Positions 38,003-52,065 of a stretch of 64,000 nucleotides of DNA are shown piece by piece. The stretch's first letter is position 1; every line of letters begins with the position of its first letter. The DNA comes from Bathymodiolus brooksi (Eukaryota; Mollusca; Bivalvia; Mytilida; Modiolidae): positions 17,814,413 to 17,878,412 of the forward strand of contig OY804589.1 in assembly GCA_963680875.1 (NCBI GenBank). The letters run 5' to 3'. The notes below the pieces were generated by a model, which searched no databases, had not been told where the DNA came from, and was given only the letters and a program-made list of their open reading frames with translations. Both the position numbers and the translations under genes were made by a program.

Positions 38003-40722
38003 TTCACACTTCCTCTTGGTAATGAGTTACATTTCCTCTTGGTAATAACTCACCTTTCCTCTTGGTAATGAGTTACATTTTCTCTTGGTAATAACTCAGA
38101 ATTCCTCTTGGTAATGAGCTACACTTCCTCTTGGTAATGAGTTACACTTCCTCTTGGTAATAACGCACACTTCCTCTTCGTATTAACTCACATTTCGTCT
38201 TAATAATGAGTTACATTTCGTCTTGGTAATGAGTAACATTTTTTCTTGGTAATAACCCACACTTTCTCTTAGTAATAACCAACACTTTTCCTTGGTAATG
38301 AGTTACATTTTCTCTTGGTAATAACTCACACTTTCTCTTGGTAATGAGTTACATTTTCTCTTGGTAATAACTCACACTTCCTCTTGGTAATGAGCTACAC
38401 TTCCTCTTGGTAGTGAGTTACACTTCCTCTTGGTAATAACGCACACTTCCTCTTCGTATTAACTCACATTTCTTCTTAATAATGAGTTACATTTTTTATT
38501 GGTAATAACCCACACTTTCTCTTGGTAATAACCCACACTTCCTCTTGGTAATGCGTTACATTTTTTCTTGGTAATAACTCACACTTTCTCTTGGTAATGA
38601 GTTACATTTTCTCTTGGAAATAACCCACACTTTCTCTTGGTAATAACCCCCACTTTCTCTTGGTAATAACCCCCACTTTCTCTTGGTAATGAGCTACATT
38701 GTCTCTTGGTAATAACTAACACTTTCTCTTGGTAATGAGTTACATTTTCTCTTGGAAATAACCCACACTTTCTCTTGGTAATAACCCCAACTTTCTCTTG
38801 GTAATAACCCACTTTCTCTTGGTAATAACCCACACTTTCTCTTGGTAATAACCCACACCTCCTCTTGGTAATGAGTTACATTTTCTCTTGGTAATAACTC
38901 ACACTTCCTCTTTCTCTTGGTAATAACTCACACTTGCTCTTGGTAATAACCCACACTTTCTCATGGTAATAACTCACACTTCCTCTTGGTAATGAGTTAC
39001 ATTTTCTCTTGGTAATAACTCATACTTCTTTCTGGTAATGAGCTACACCTCCTCTTGGTAATGAGTTACACTTCCTCTTGGTAGTAACTCACATTTCCTC
39101 TTGGTAATAGCTCACATTTCGTCTTGGTAATGAGTTACAGTTTCTCTTGGTAATAACTCACACTTCCTCTTGGTAATAACTCACACTTCATCTTGGTAAT
39201 GAGTTACATTTTCTCTTGGTAATAACTCACATTTCCTCTTGGTAATGAGTTACATTTTCTCTTGGTAATAGCTCACACTTCCTCTTGGTAATAACCCACA
39301 CTTTCTCTTGGTAATAACTCACACTGCCTCTTGGTAATGAGTTACAATTTCTCTTAGTAATTAGTTACATTTCCTCTTGGTAATAACTCACACTTCCTCT
39401 TGGTAATAACTCACATTTTCCCTTGGTAATAACGCACATTTCCTCTTGGTAATGAGTTACATTTCCTCTTGGTAATAACTCACATTTCCTATTAGTAATG
39501 AGTAACATTTTCTCTTGGTAATAACTCACACTTCCTCTTAGTAATGAGTTACACTTCCTCTTGGTAATAACTCACACTTCCTCTTGGTAATAACCCACAT
39601 TTTCTCTTGGTAATAACTCACACTTCCTCTTGGTAATGAGTTACAGTTTCTCTTGGTAATGAGTTACACTTCCTCTTGGTAATCACTCACACTTCCTCTT
39701 GGTAATGAGTTACATTTTCTCTTGGTAATAACTCACCTTTCCTCTTGGTAATGAGTTACATTTTCTCTTGGTAATAACCCACACTTTCTCTTGGTAATGA
39801 GTTACCTTTTCTCTTGGTAATAACCCACTTTCTCTTTTTAATAACCCACACTTTCTCTTGGTAATAACCCATACTTCCTCTTGGTAATGAGTTACATTTT
39901 CTCTTGGTAATAACTCACACTTCCTCTTTCTCTTGGTAATAACTCACACTTGCTCTTGGTAATAATCCACACTTTCTCTTGATAATAACTCACACTTCCT
40001 CTTGGTAATGAGTTACATTTCCTCTTGGTAATAACTCACCTTTCCTCTTAGTAATGAGTTACATTTTCTCTTGGTAATAACTCACACTTCCTCTTGGTAA
40101 TGAGCTACACCTCCTCTTGGTAATGAGTTACACTTCCTCTTGGTAGTAACTCACACTTCTTCTTGGTAATAACCCACACTTTCTCATGGTAATAATTCAC
40201 ACTTCCTCTTGGTAATGAGTTACATTTCCTCTTGGTAATAACTCACCTTTTCTCTTGGTAATGAGTTACATTTTCTCTTGGTAATAACGCACACTTCCTC
40301 TTCGTATTAACTCACATTTCGTCTTAATAATGAGTTACATTTCGTCTTGGTAATGAGTTACATTTTTTCTTGGTAATAACCCACACTTTCTCTTAGTAAT
40401 AACCAACACTTTTCCTTGGTAATGAGTTACATTTTCTCTTGGTAATAACTCACACTTACTCTTGGTAATGAGTTTCATTTTCTCTTGGTAATAACTCACA
40501 CTTCCTCTTGGTAATGAGCTACACTTCCTCTTGGTAATCAGTTACACTTCCTCTTGGTAATAACGCACACTTCCTCTTCGTATTAACCCACATTTCGTCT
40601 TAATAATGAGTTACATTTCGTCTTGGTAATGAGTAACATTTTTTCTTGGTAATAACCCACACTTTCTCTTGGTTATAACCCACACTTCCTCTTGGTAATG
40701 AGTTACATTTTCTCTTGGTAAT
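38003..40722 (+). repeat. Single-copy version of the 1,641-bp repeat region
   Basis: The left part is collinear with 8.4-10.0 kb at offset 29,618. The right part, including CTTAATAATGAGTTACATTTCG near 40,326 and TATTAACCCACATTTCG near 40,581, is collinear with 12.7-13.1 kb at offset 27,605. The offset change is 2,013 bp, exactly the 1,641-bp plus 372-bp duplications of macro-copy 1. This locus has one unit and no hybrid junction monomer, so it shows the arrangement before those duplications or after a precise loss. Confidence 0.85.
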
Positions 40723-43700
40723 AACACACTTTCTCTTGGTAATGAGTTACATTTTCTCTTGGAAATAACCCACACTTTCTCTTGGTAATAACCCACACTT
40801 TCTGTTGGTAATAACCCTCACTTTCTCTTGGTGATGAGCTACATTGTCTCTTGGTAATAACGCACTTTCTCTTGGTAATGAATTACATTTTTTCTGGGTA
40901 ATAACCCACACTTTCTCTTCGTAATGACTTACCTTTTATCTTCGTAAAAATCCACTTTCTCTTTGTAATAACCCCCACTTTCTCTTGGTAATGAGCTACC
41001 TTTTCTCTTGGTGATGAGTTACCTTTTCTCTTGGTAATAACCCACTTTCTCTTGGTAATAACCCACACTTTCTATTGGTAATAACCCACACTTCCTCTTG
41101 GTAATGAGTTACATTTTCTCTTGGTAATAACTCACACTTCCTCTTTCTCTTGGTAATAACTCACACTTGCTCTTGGTAATAACCCACACTTTCTCATGGT
41201 AATAACTCACACTTCCTCTTGGTAATGAGTTACATTTTGTCTTGGTAATAACTCACCTTTCCTCTTAGTAATGAGTTACATTTTCTCTTGGTAATAACTC
41301 ACACTTCCTTCTGGTAATGAGCTACACCTCCTCTTGGTAATGAGTTACATTTCCTCTTGGTAGTAGCTCACATTTCCTCTTGGTAATAACCCACACTTCC
41401 TCTTGGTAATGAGTTACATTTTCTCTTGGTAATAACTCACACTTCCTCTTTCTATTGGTAATAACTCACACTTGCTCTTGGTAATAATCCACACTTTCTC
41501 TTGATAATAACTCACACTTCCTCTTGGTAATGAGTTACATTTCCTCTTGGTAATAACTCACCTTTCCTCTTAGTAATGAGTTACATTTTCTCTTGGTAAT
41601 AACTCACACATCCTCTTGGTAATGAGCTACACCTCCTCTTGGTAATGAGTTACACTTCCTCTTGGTAGTAACTCACACTTCTTCTTGGTAATAACCCACA
41701 CTTTCTCATGGTAATAATTCACACTTCCTCTTGGTAATGAGTTACATTTCCTCTTGGTAATAACTCACCTTTCCTCTTGGTAATGAGTTACATTTTCTCT
41801 TGGTAATAACTCAGACTTCCTCTTGGTAATGAGCTACACTTTCTCTTGGTAATGAGTTACACTTCCTCTTGGTAATAACGCACACTTCCTCTTCGTATTA
41901 ACTCACATTTCGTCTTAATAATGAGTAACATTTCGTCTTGGTAATGAGTTACATTTTTTCTTGGTAATAACCAACACTTTCTCTTAGTAATAACCAACAA
42001 TTTTCCTTGGTAATGAGTTACATTTTCTCTTGGTAATAACTCACACTTCTTCTTGGTAATGAGATACACTTCCTCTTGGTAATGAGTTACACTTCCTCTT
42101 GGTAATAACGCACACTTCCTCTTCATATTAACTCACATTTCGTCTTAATAATGAGTTACATTTCGTCTTGGTAATGAGTAACATTTTTTCTTGGTAATAA
42201 CTCACACTTTCTCTTGGTAATAACCAACACTTCCTCTTGGTAATGAGTTACATTTTCTCTTGGTAATAACACACTTTCTCTTGGTAATGAGTTACATTTT
42301 CTCTTGGTAATAACCCACTTTCTCTTGGTAATAACCCACACTTTCTCTTGGTAATAACCCACACTTCCTCTTGGTAATGAGTTACATTTCCTCTTGGTAA
42401 TAACTCACCTTTCCTCTTAGTAATGAGTTACATTTTCTCTTGGTAATAACTCACACTTCCTCTTGGTAATGAGCTACACCTCCTCATGGTAATGAGTTAC
42501 ACTTAATCTTGGTAGTAACTCACACTTCTTCTTGGTAATAACCCACACTTTCTCATGGTAATAATTCACACTTCCTCTTGGTAATGAGTTACATTTCCTC
42601 TTGGTAATAACTCACCTTTCCTCTTGGTAATGAGTTACATTTTCTCTTGGTAATAACTCAGACTTCCTCTTGGTAATGAGCTACACTTCCTCTTGGTAAT
42701 GAGTTACACTTCCTCTTGGTAATAACGCACACTTCTTCTTCGTATTAACTCACATTTCGTCTTAATAATGAGTTACATTTCGTCTTGGTAATGAGTTACA
42801 CTTAATCTTGGTAGTAACTCACACTTCTTCTTGGTAATAACCCACACTTTCTCATGGTAATAATTCACACTTCCTCTTGGTAATGAGTTACATTTCCTCT
42901 TGGTAATAACTCACCTTTCCTCTTGGTAATGAGTTACATTTTCTCTTGGTAATAGCTCAGACTTCCTCTTGGTAATGAGCTACACTTCCTCTTGGTAATG
43001 AGTTACACTTCCTCTTGGTAATAACGCACACTTCCTCTTCGTATTAACTCACATTTCGTCTTAATAATGAGTTACATTTCGTCTTGGTAATGAGTAACAT
43101 TTTTTCTTGGTAATAACCCACACTTTCTCCTAGTAATAACCAACACTTTTCCTTGGTAATGAGTTACATTTTCTCTTGGTAATAACTCACACTTCCTCTT
43201 GGTAATGAGCTACACTTCCTCTTGGTAATCAGTTACACTTCCTCTTGGTAATAACGCACACTTCCTCTTCGTATTAACTCACATTTCGTCTTAATAATGA
43301 GTTACATTTTTTATTGGTAATAACCCACACTTCCTCTTGGTAATGCGTTACATTTTCTCTTGGTAATAACTCACACTTTCTCTTGGTAATGAGTTACATT
43401 TTCTCTTGGAAATAACCCACACTTTCTCTTGGTAATAACCCCCACTTTCTCTTGGTAATAACCCCCACTTTCTCTTGGTAATGAGCTACATTGTCTCTTG
43501 GTAATAACTCACACTTTCTCTTGGTAATGAGTTACATTTTCTCTTGGTAATAACCCACACTTTCTCTTGGTAATGACTTACCTTTTATCTTCGTAAAAAT
43601 CCACTTTCTCTTTGTAATAACCCACACTTTCTCTTGGTAATGAATTACCTTTTCTCTTGGTAATAACCCACTTTCTCTTGGTAATAACCCACACTTTCTC

Positions 43701-46200
43701 TTGGTAATAACCCACACCTCCTCTTGGTAATGAGTTACATTTTCTCTTGGTAATAACTCACACTTCTTTCTGGTAATGAGCTACACCTCCTCTTGGTAAT
43801 GAGTTACACTTCCTCTTGGTAGTAACTCACATTTCCTCTTGGTAATAGCTCACATTTCGTCTTGGTAATGAGTTACAGTTTCTCTTGGTAATAACTCACA
43901 CTTCCTCTTGGTAATAACTCACACTTCATCTTGGTAATGAGTTACATTTTCTCTTGGTAATAACTCACATTTCCTCTTGGTAATGAGTTACATTTTCTCT
44001 TGGTAATAGCTCACACTTCCTCTTGGTAATAACCCACACTTTCTCTTGGTAATAACTCACACTTCCTCTTGGTAATGAGTTACAATTTCTCTTAGTAATT
44101 AGTTACATTTCCACTTGGTAATAACTCACACTTCCTCTTGGTAATAACTCACATTTTCCCTTGGTAATAACGCACATTTCCTCTTAGTAATGAGTTACAT
44201 TTCCTCTTGGTAATAACTCACCTTTCCTATTAGTAATGAGTAACATTTTCTCTTGGTAATAACTCACACTTCCTCTTAGTAATGAGTTACACTTCCTCTT
44301 GGTAATAACTCACACTTCGTCTTGGTAATAACTCACATTTCGTCTTGGTAATGAGTTATATTTTCTCTTGGTAATAAATCACACTTCCTCTTGGTAATGA
44401 GTTACATTTTCTCTTGTTAATAATTCACACTTCCTCTTGGTAATAACCCACATTTTCTCTTGGTAATAACTCACACTTCCTCTTGGTAATGAGTTACAGT
44501 TTCTCTTGGTAATGAGTTACACTTCCTCTTGGTAATCACTCACACTTCCTCTTGGTAATGAGTTACATTTTCTCTTGGTAATAACTCACCTTTCCTCTTG
44601 GTAATGAGTTACATTTTCTCTTGGTAATAACTCACACTTCCTCTTGGTAATGAGTTACATTTTCTCTTGGTAATAACCCACACTTTCTCTTGGTAATGAG
44701 TTACCTTTTCTCTTGGTAATAACCCACTTTCTCTTGGTAATAACCCACACTTTCTCTTGGTAATAACCCACACTTCCTCTTGGTAATGAGTTACATTTTA
44801 TCTTGGTAATAACTCACACTTCCTCTTTCTCTTGGTAATAACTCACACTTCCTCTTGGTAATGAGTTACATTTCCTCTTGGTAATAACTCACCTTTCCTC
44901 TTATTAATGAGTTACATTTTCTCTTGGTAATAACTCACACTTCCTCTTGGTAATGAGCTACACCTCCTCTTGGTAATGAGTTACACTTCCTCTTGGTAGT
45001 AACTCACACTTCTTCTTGGTAATAACCCACACTTTCTCATGGTAATAATTCACACTTCCTCTTGGTAATGAGTTACATTTCCTCTTGGTAATAACTCACC
45101 TTTCCTCTTGGTAGTGAGTTACATTTTCTCTTGGTAATAACTCAGACTTCCTCTTGGTAATGAGCTACACTTTCTCTTGGTAATGAGTTACACTTCCTCT
45201 TGGTAATAACGCACACTTCCTCTTCGTATTAACTCACATTTCGTCTTAATAATGAGTTACATTTCGTCTTGGTAATGAGTTACATTTTTTCTTGGTAATA
45301 ACCCACACTTTCTCTTAGTAATAACCAACACTTTTCCTTGGTAATGAGTTACATTTTCTCTTGGTAATAACTCACACTTACTCTTGGTAATGAGTTTCAT
45401 TTTCTCTTGGTAATAACTCACACTTCCTCTTGGTAATGAGCTACACTTCCTCTTGGTAATCAGTTACACTTCCTCTTGGTAATAACGCACACTTCCTCTT
45501 CGTATTAACTCACATTTCGTCTTAATAATGAGTTACATTTCGTCTTGGTAATGAGTAACATTTTTTATTGGTAATAACCCACACTTTCTCTTGGTAATAA
45601 CCCACACTTCCTCTTGGTAATGAGTTACATTTTCTCTTGGTAATAACACACTTTCTCTTGGTAATGAGTTACATTTTCTCTTGGAAATAACCCACACTTT
45701 CTCTTGGTAATAACCCACACTTTCTGTTGGTAATAACCCTCACTTTCTCTTGGTAATGAGCTACATTGTCTCTTGGTAATAACGCACTTTCTCTTGGTAA
45801 TGAGTTACATTTTTTCTTGGTAATAACCCACACTTTCTCTTCGTAATGACTTACCTTTTATCTTCGTAAAAATCCACTTTCTCTTTGTAATAACCCACAC
45901 TTTCTCTTGGTAATGAGTTACCTTTTCTCTTGGTGATGAGTTACCTTTTCTCTTGGTAATAACCCACTTTCTCTTGGTAATAACCCACACTTTCTCTTGG
46001 TAATAACCCACACTTCCTCTTGGTAATGAGTTACATTTTCTCTTGGTAATAACTCACACTTCCTCTTTCTCTTGGTAATAACTCACACTTGCTCTTGGTA
46101 ATAACCCACACTTTCTCATGGTAATAACTCACACTTCCTCGTGGTAATGAGTTACATTTTCTCTTGGTATTGAGTTACATTTCCTCTTGGTAATAACTCA
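40723..46200 (+). repeat. Sat23 blocks related by a 4,922-bp offset
   Basis: Positions about 40.27-41.2 kb recur at about 45.2-46.1 kb with offset 4,922; for example CTTTTATCTTCG at 40,933 recurs at 45,855, and TTTCTGTTGGTAATAACCCTC near 40,800 recurs near 45,721. Just upstream the offset is 4,853, a difference of three monomers (69 bp) carrying GAGCTACACTTTC. Between them, 41.2-41.9 kb pairs with 33.3-34.0 kb. The stretch near 42.1 kb shares CTTCATATTAACTC with 7,619 (offset 34,502), and 43.5 kb onward resembles 25.8 kb onward. No non-repeat sequence is present. Confidence 0.75.
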
Positions 46201-49200
46201 CCTTTCCTCTTAGTAATGAGTTACATTTTCTCTTGGTAATAACTCACACTTCGTCTTGGTAATAACTCACATTTCGTCTTGGTAATGAGTTACATTTTCT
46301 CTTGGTAATAACTCACACTTCCTCTTGGTAATGAGTTACATTTTCTCTTGTTAATAATTCACACTTCCTCTTGGTAATAACCCACATTTTCTCTTGGTAA
46401 TAACTCACACTTCCTCTTGGTAATGGGTTACACCTCCTCTTGGTAATCACTCACACTTCCTCTTGGTAATGAGTTACATTTTCTCTTGGTAATAACTCAC
46501 ACTTCCTCTTGGTAATGAGTTACATTTTTTCTTGGTAATAACCCACACTTTCTCTTGGTAATAACCCCCATTTTCTCTTGGTAATGAGCTACATTGTCTC
46601 TTGGTAATAACGCACTTTTTCTTGGTAATGACCCACACTTTCTCTTGTTAATGCCTTACCTTTTATCTTCGTAAAATTCCACTTTCTCTTTGTAATAACC
46701 CACACTTTCTCTTGGTAATGAGTTTCCTTTTCTCTTGGTAATAACCCACTTTCTCTTGGTAATAACCCACACTTTCTCTTGGTAATAACCCACACTTCCT
46801 CTTCGTAATGAGTTACATTTTCTCTTGGTAATAACTCACACTTCCTCTTTCTCTTGGTAATAATTCACCTTGCTCTTGGTAATAATCCACACTTTCTCTT
46901 GATAATAACTCACACTTCTTCTTGGTAATAACTCACATTTTCCCTTGGTAATAACTCACATTTCCTCTTGGTAATGAGTTACATTTCTTCTTGGTAATAA
47001 CTCACCTTTCCTCTTAGTAATGAGTTACATTTTCTCTTGGTAATAACTCACACTTCCTCTTGGTAATAAGCTGTACTTCCTCTTTGTAATGAGTTACACT
47101 TCCTCTTGGTAATAACTCACACTTCTTCTGGTAATAACTCACACTTTCTCATGGTAATAATTCACATTTCCTCTTGGTAATGAGTTACATTTCCTCTTGG
47201 TAATAACTCACCTTTCCTCTTGGTAATGAGTTACATTTTCTCTTGGTAATAACTCAGACTTCCTCTTGGTAATGAGCTACACTTTCTCTTGGTAATGAGT
47301 TACACTTCCTCTTGGTAATAACGCACACTTCCTCTTCGAATTAACTCACATTTCGTCTTAATAATAAGTTACATTTCGTCTTGGTAATGAGTTACATTTT
47401 TTCTTGGTAATAACCCACACTTTCTCTTAGTAATAACCAACACTTTTCCTTGGTAATGAGTTACATTTTCTCTTGGTAATAACTCACACTTTCTCTTGGT
47501 AATGAGTTTCATTTTCTCTTGGTAATAACTCACACTTCCTCTTGGTAATGAGCTAGACTTCCTCTTGGTAATGAGTTACACTTCCTCTTGGTAATAACGC
47601 ACACTTTCTCTTCGTATTAACTCACATTTCGTCTTAATAATGAGTTACATTTCGTCTTGGTAATGAGTAACACTTTCTCTTGGTAATAACCCACACTTCT
47701 TCTTGGTAATGAGTTACATTTTCTCTTGGTAATAACTCACACTTTCTCTTGGTAATGAGTTACATTTTCTCTTGGAAATAACCCACACTTTCTCTTGGTA
47801 ATAACCCACACTTTCTGTTTGTAATAACCCTCACTTTCTCTTGGTAATGAGCTACATTGTCTCTTGGTAATAACGCACTTTCTCTTGGTAATGAGTTACA
47901 TTTTCTCTTGGTAATAACCCACACTTTCTCTTCGTAATGACTTACCTTTTATCTTCGTAAAAATCCACTTTCTCTTTGTAATAACCCACACTTTCTCTTG
48001 GTAATGAGTTACCTTTTCTCTTGGTAATAACCCACTTTCTCTTGGTAATAACCCACACTTTCTCTTGGTAATAAACCACACTTCCTCTTGGTAATGAGTT
48101 ACATTTTCTCTTGGTAATATCTCACACTTCCCCTTTCTCTTGGTAATAACTCACACTTGCTCTTGGTAATAACCCACACTTTCTCATGGTAATAACTCAC
48201 ACTTCCTCGTGGTAATGAGTTACATTTTCTCTTGGTAATAACTCACCTTTCCTCTTAGTAATGAGTTACATTTTCTCTTGGTAATAACTCACACTTCCTT
48301 CTGGTAATGAACTACACCTCCTCTTGGTAATGAGTTACACTTCCTCTTGGTAGTAGCTCACATTTCCTCTTGGTAATAGCTCACATTTCGTCTTGGTAAT
48401 CAGTTACAGTTTCTCTTGGTAATAACTCACACTTCCTCTTGGTAATAACTAACATTTCATCTTGGTAATGAGTTACATTTTCTCTTGATAATAACTCACA
48501 TTTCCTCTTGGTAATGAGTTACATTTTCTCTTGGTAATAGCGCACACTTCCTCTTGGTAATAACCCACACTTTCCCTTGATGATAACTCACACTACCTCT
48601 TGGTAATGAGTTACAATTTCTCTTAGTAATTAGTTACATTTCCTCTTGGTAATAACTCACACTTTCTCTTGGTAATAACTCACATTTTCCTTTGGTAATA
48701 ACTCACATTTCCTCTTGGTATTGAGTTACATTTCTTCTTGGTAATAACTCACTTTTCCTCTTAGTAATGAGTTACATTTTCTCTTGATAATAACTCACAC
48801 TTCGTCTTGGTAATAACTCACATTTCGTCTTGGTAATGAGTTACATTTTCTTTTGATAATAACTCACACTTCCTCTTGGTAATGAGTTACATTTTCTCTT
48901 GTTAATAATTCACACTTCCTCTTGGTAATAACCCATATTTTCTCTTGGTAATAACTCACACTTCCTCTTGGTAATGAGTTACACTTCCTCTTGGTAATCC
49001 CTCACACTTCCTCTTGGTAATGAGTTACATTTTCTCTTGGTAATAACTCACCTTTGCTCTTGGTAATGAGTTACATTTTCTCTTGGTAATAACTCACACT
49101 TCCTCTTGGTAATGTGTTACATTTTTTCTTGGTAATAACCCACACTTTCTCTTGGTAATAACCCCCATTTTCTCTTGGTAATGAGCTACATTGTCTCTTG

Positions 49201-50219
49201 GTAATAACGCACTTTCTCTTGGTAATGAGTTACATTTTCTCTTGGTAATAACCCACACTTTCTCTTGGTAATGCCTTACCTTTTATCTTCGTAAAAATCC
49301 ACTTTCTCTTTGTAATAACCCACACGTTCTCTTGGTAATGAGTTACCTTTTCTCTTGGTAATAACCCACTTTCTCTTGGTAATAACCCACACTTTTTCTT
49401 GGTAATAACCCACACTTCCTCTTCGTAATGAGTTACATTTTCTCTTGGTAATAACTCACACTTCCTCTTTCTCTTGGTAATAATGCACCTTGCTCTTGGT
49501 AATAATCCACACTTTCTCTTGATAATAACTCACACTTCCTGTTGGTAATGAGTTACATTTCCTCTTGGTAATAACTCACCTTTCCTCTTAGTAATGAGTT
49601 ACATTTCCTATTGGTAATAACTCACACTTCCTCTTGGTAATGAGTTACATTTTCTCTTGGTTTTAACTCACACTTCCTCTTGGTAATAACTCACACTTCA
49701 TCTTGGTAATGAGTTACATTTTCTCTTGGTAATAACTCACATTTCCTCTTGGTAATGAGTTACATTTTCTCTTGGTAATAACTCACACTTCCTCTTGGTA
49801 ATAACTCACATTTTCCCTTGGTAATAACTCACATTTCCTCTTGGTAATGAGTTACATTTCCTCTTGGTAATAACTCACCTTTCCTCTTAGTAATGAGTTA
49901 CATTTTCTCTTGGTAATAACTCACACTTCCTCTTGGTAATAAGCTGTACTTCCTCTTTGTAATGAGTTACACTTCCTCTAGGTAATAACTCACACTTCTT
50001 CTTGGTAATAACTCACATTTCGTCTTGGTAATGAGTCACATTTTCTCTTGGTAATAACTCACACTTCCTCTAGGTAATGAGTTACATTTTCTCTTGTTAA
50101 TAATTCACACTTCCTCTTGGTAATAACCCACATTTTCTCTTGGTAATAACTCTGACTTCCTCTTGGTAATGAGTTACAGTTTCTCTTGGTAATGAGTTAC
50201 ACTTCCTCTTGGTAATCAC
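46201..50219 (+). repeat. Diverged Sat23 zone with about 1.3-kb periodicity
   Basis: CTTTTATCTTCG landmark monomers occur at 46,660, 47,946 and 49,280, that is 1,286 and 1,334 bp apart, each in a similar setting of GAGCTACATTGTC, GGTAATAACGCAC and a following 29-bp monomer. Private variants are more frequent than in 1-40 kb: GGTAATAAGCTGTAC near 47,065 and 49,927, GGTTTTAACTC near 49,660, AATCCCTCAC near 48,997 and CTTCGAATTAACTC near 47,334. The higher divergence suggests an older, less recently homogenised part of the array. Confidence 0.7.
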
Positions 50220-52065
50220 TCACACTTCCTCTTGGTAATGAGTTATATTTGCTCTTGGTAATAACTCACCTTTCCTCTTAATAATGAATTACATTTTCTC
50301 TTGGTAAAAACTCACACTTCCTCTTGGTAATGAGTTACATTTTCTCTTGGTAATAACTCATACTTCCTCTTGGTAATGAATTACATTTTCTCTTGGTAAT
50401 AACTCAACACTTCCTCTTGGTAATGAGTTACATTTCCTCTTGGTAATAACTTGCCTTTCCTCTTGGTAGTGAGTTACATTTTCTCCTGGAAATAACCCAC
50501 ACTATCTCTTGGTAATAACCCACACTTTCTCTTCGTAATGAATTACATTTTGTCTTTGTAATAACTCACACGTTCTCTTGGTAACGAGTTAAATTTTCTC
50601 TAGGTAATAACCCACACTTTCTCTTGGTAATGAGTTACCTTTTCTCTTCGTAATAACCCACACTTTCTCTTGGTAATAAACCACACTTTCTCTTGGTAAT
50701 AACCCAGATTTCCTCATTGTAATGAGTTACATTTTCTCTTGGTAATAACGCACACTTCCTCTTGGTAATAACCCACACTTTCTCTTGGTAATAACCCACA
50801 CTTCCTGTTGGTAATGAGTTACATTTCCTCTTGGTAATAACTCACGTTTCGTCTTGGTAATGAGTTACATTTTCTCTTGTTAATAATTCACACTTCCTCT
50901 TGGTAATAACCACATTTTCTCTTGGTAATAACTCACACTTCCTCTTGGTAATGAGTTACACTTCCTCTTGGTAATCACCCACACTTCCTCTTGGTAATGA
51001 GTTACATTTTCTCTTGGTAATAACTCACACTTCCTCTTGGTAATGAGTTACATTGTCTATTGGTAATAACGCATTTTCTCTTGGTAATGAGTTACATTTT
51101 TCTTGGTAATAACCCACATTTTCTCTTGGTAATGCCTTACCTTTTATCTTCGTAAAAATCCACTTTCTCTTTGTAATAACCCACACTTTTTCTTGGTAAT
51201 GAGTTACCTTTTCTCTTGGTAATAACCCACTTTCTCTTGGTAATAACCCACACTTCCTCGTCGTAATGAGTTACATTTTCTCTTGGTAATAACTCACACT
51301 TCCTCTTTCTCTTGGTAATAATTCACACTTGCTCTTGGTAATAATCCACACTTTCTCTTGATAATAACTCACATTTCCTCTTGGTAATGAGTTACATTTC
51401 CTCTTGGTAATAACTCACCTTTCCTCTTAGTAATGAGTTACATTTTCTCTTGGTAATAACTCACATATCCTCTTGGTAATGAGCTACACCTCCTCTTGGT
51501 AATGAGTTACACTTCCTCTTGGTAGTAATTCACATTTCCTCTTGGTAATAGCTCACATTTCGTCTTGGTTATGAGTTACATTTTCTCTTGGTAATAACTC
51601 ACACTTCCTCTTGGTAATAACTCACACTTCATCTTGGTAATGAGTTACATTTTCTCTTGGTAATAACTCACATTTCCTCTTTGTAATGAGTTACATTTTT
51701 TCTTGGTAATAACTCACACTTCCTCTTGGTAATAACCCACATTTTCTCTTGGTAATAACTCACACTTCCTCTTGGTAATAACTTACATTTTCCCTTGGTA
51801 ATAACTCACATTTCCTCTTGGTAATGAGTTACATTTCCTCTTGGTAATAACTCACCTTTCCTCTTAGTAATGAGTTACATTTTTTCTTGGTAATAACCCA
51901 CACTTTCTCTTGGTAATAACCCCCATTTTCTCTTGGTAATAACTCTTACGTCCTCTTAGTAATGAGTTACAATTTCTCTTAGTAATTAGTTACATTTCTT
52001 CTTGGTAATAACTCACACTTCCTCTTGGTAATAACTCACATTTTCCCTTGGGAATAACTCACATT
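50220..52065 (+). repeat. 2-kb higher-order repeat family, first and most diverged unit
   Basis: The landmark AACCCAGATTTCCTCATTG at 50,701 recurs at 52,885, 54,824 and 56,809, with spacings of 2,184, 1,939 and 1,985 bp. This first unit also carries GTAACGAGTTAAATTTTC near 50,582 and a CTTTTATCTTCG monomer at 51,141. It is less like the following units than they are like each other. Its left boundary is uncertain by about 200 bp. Confidence 0.7.
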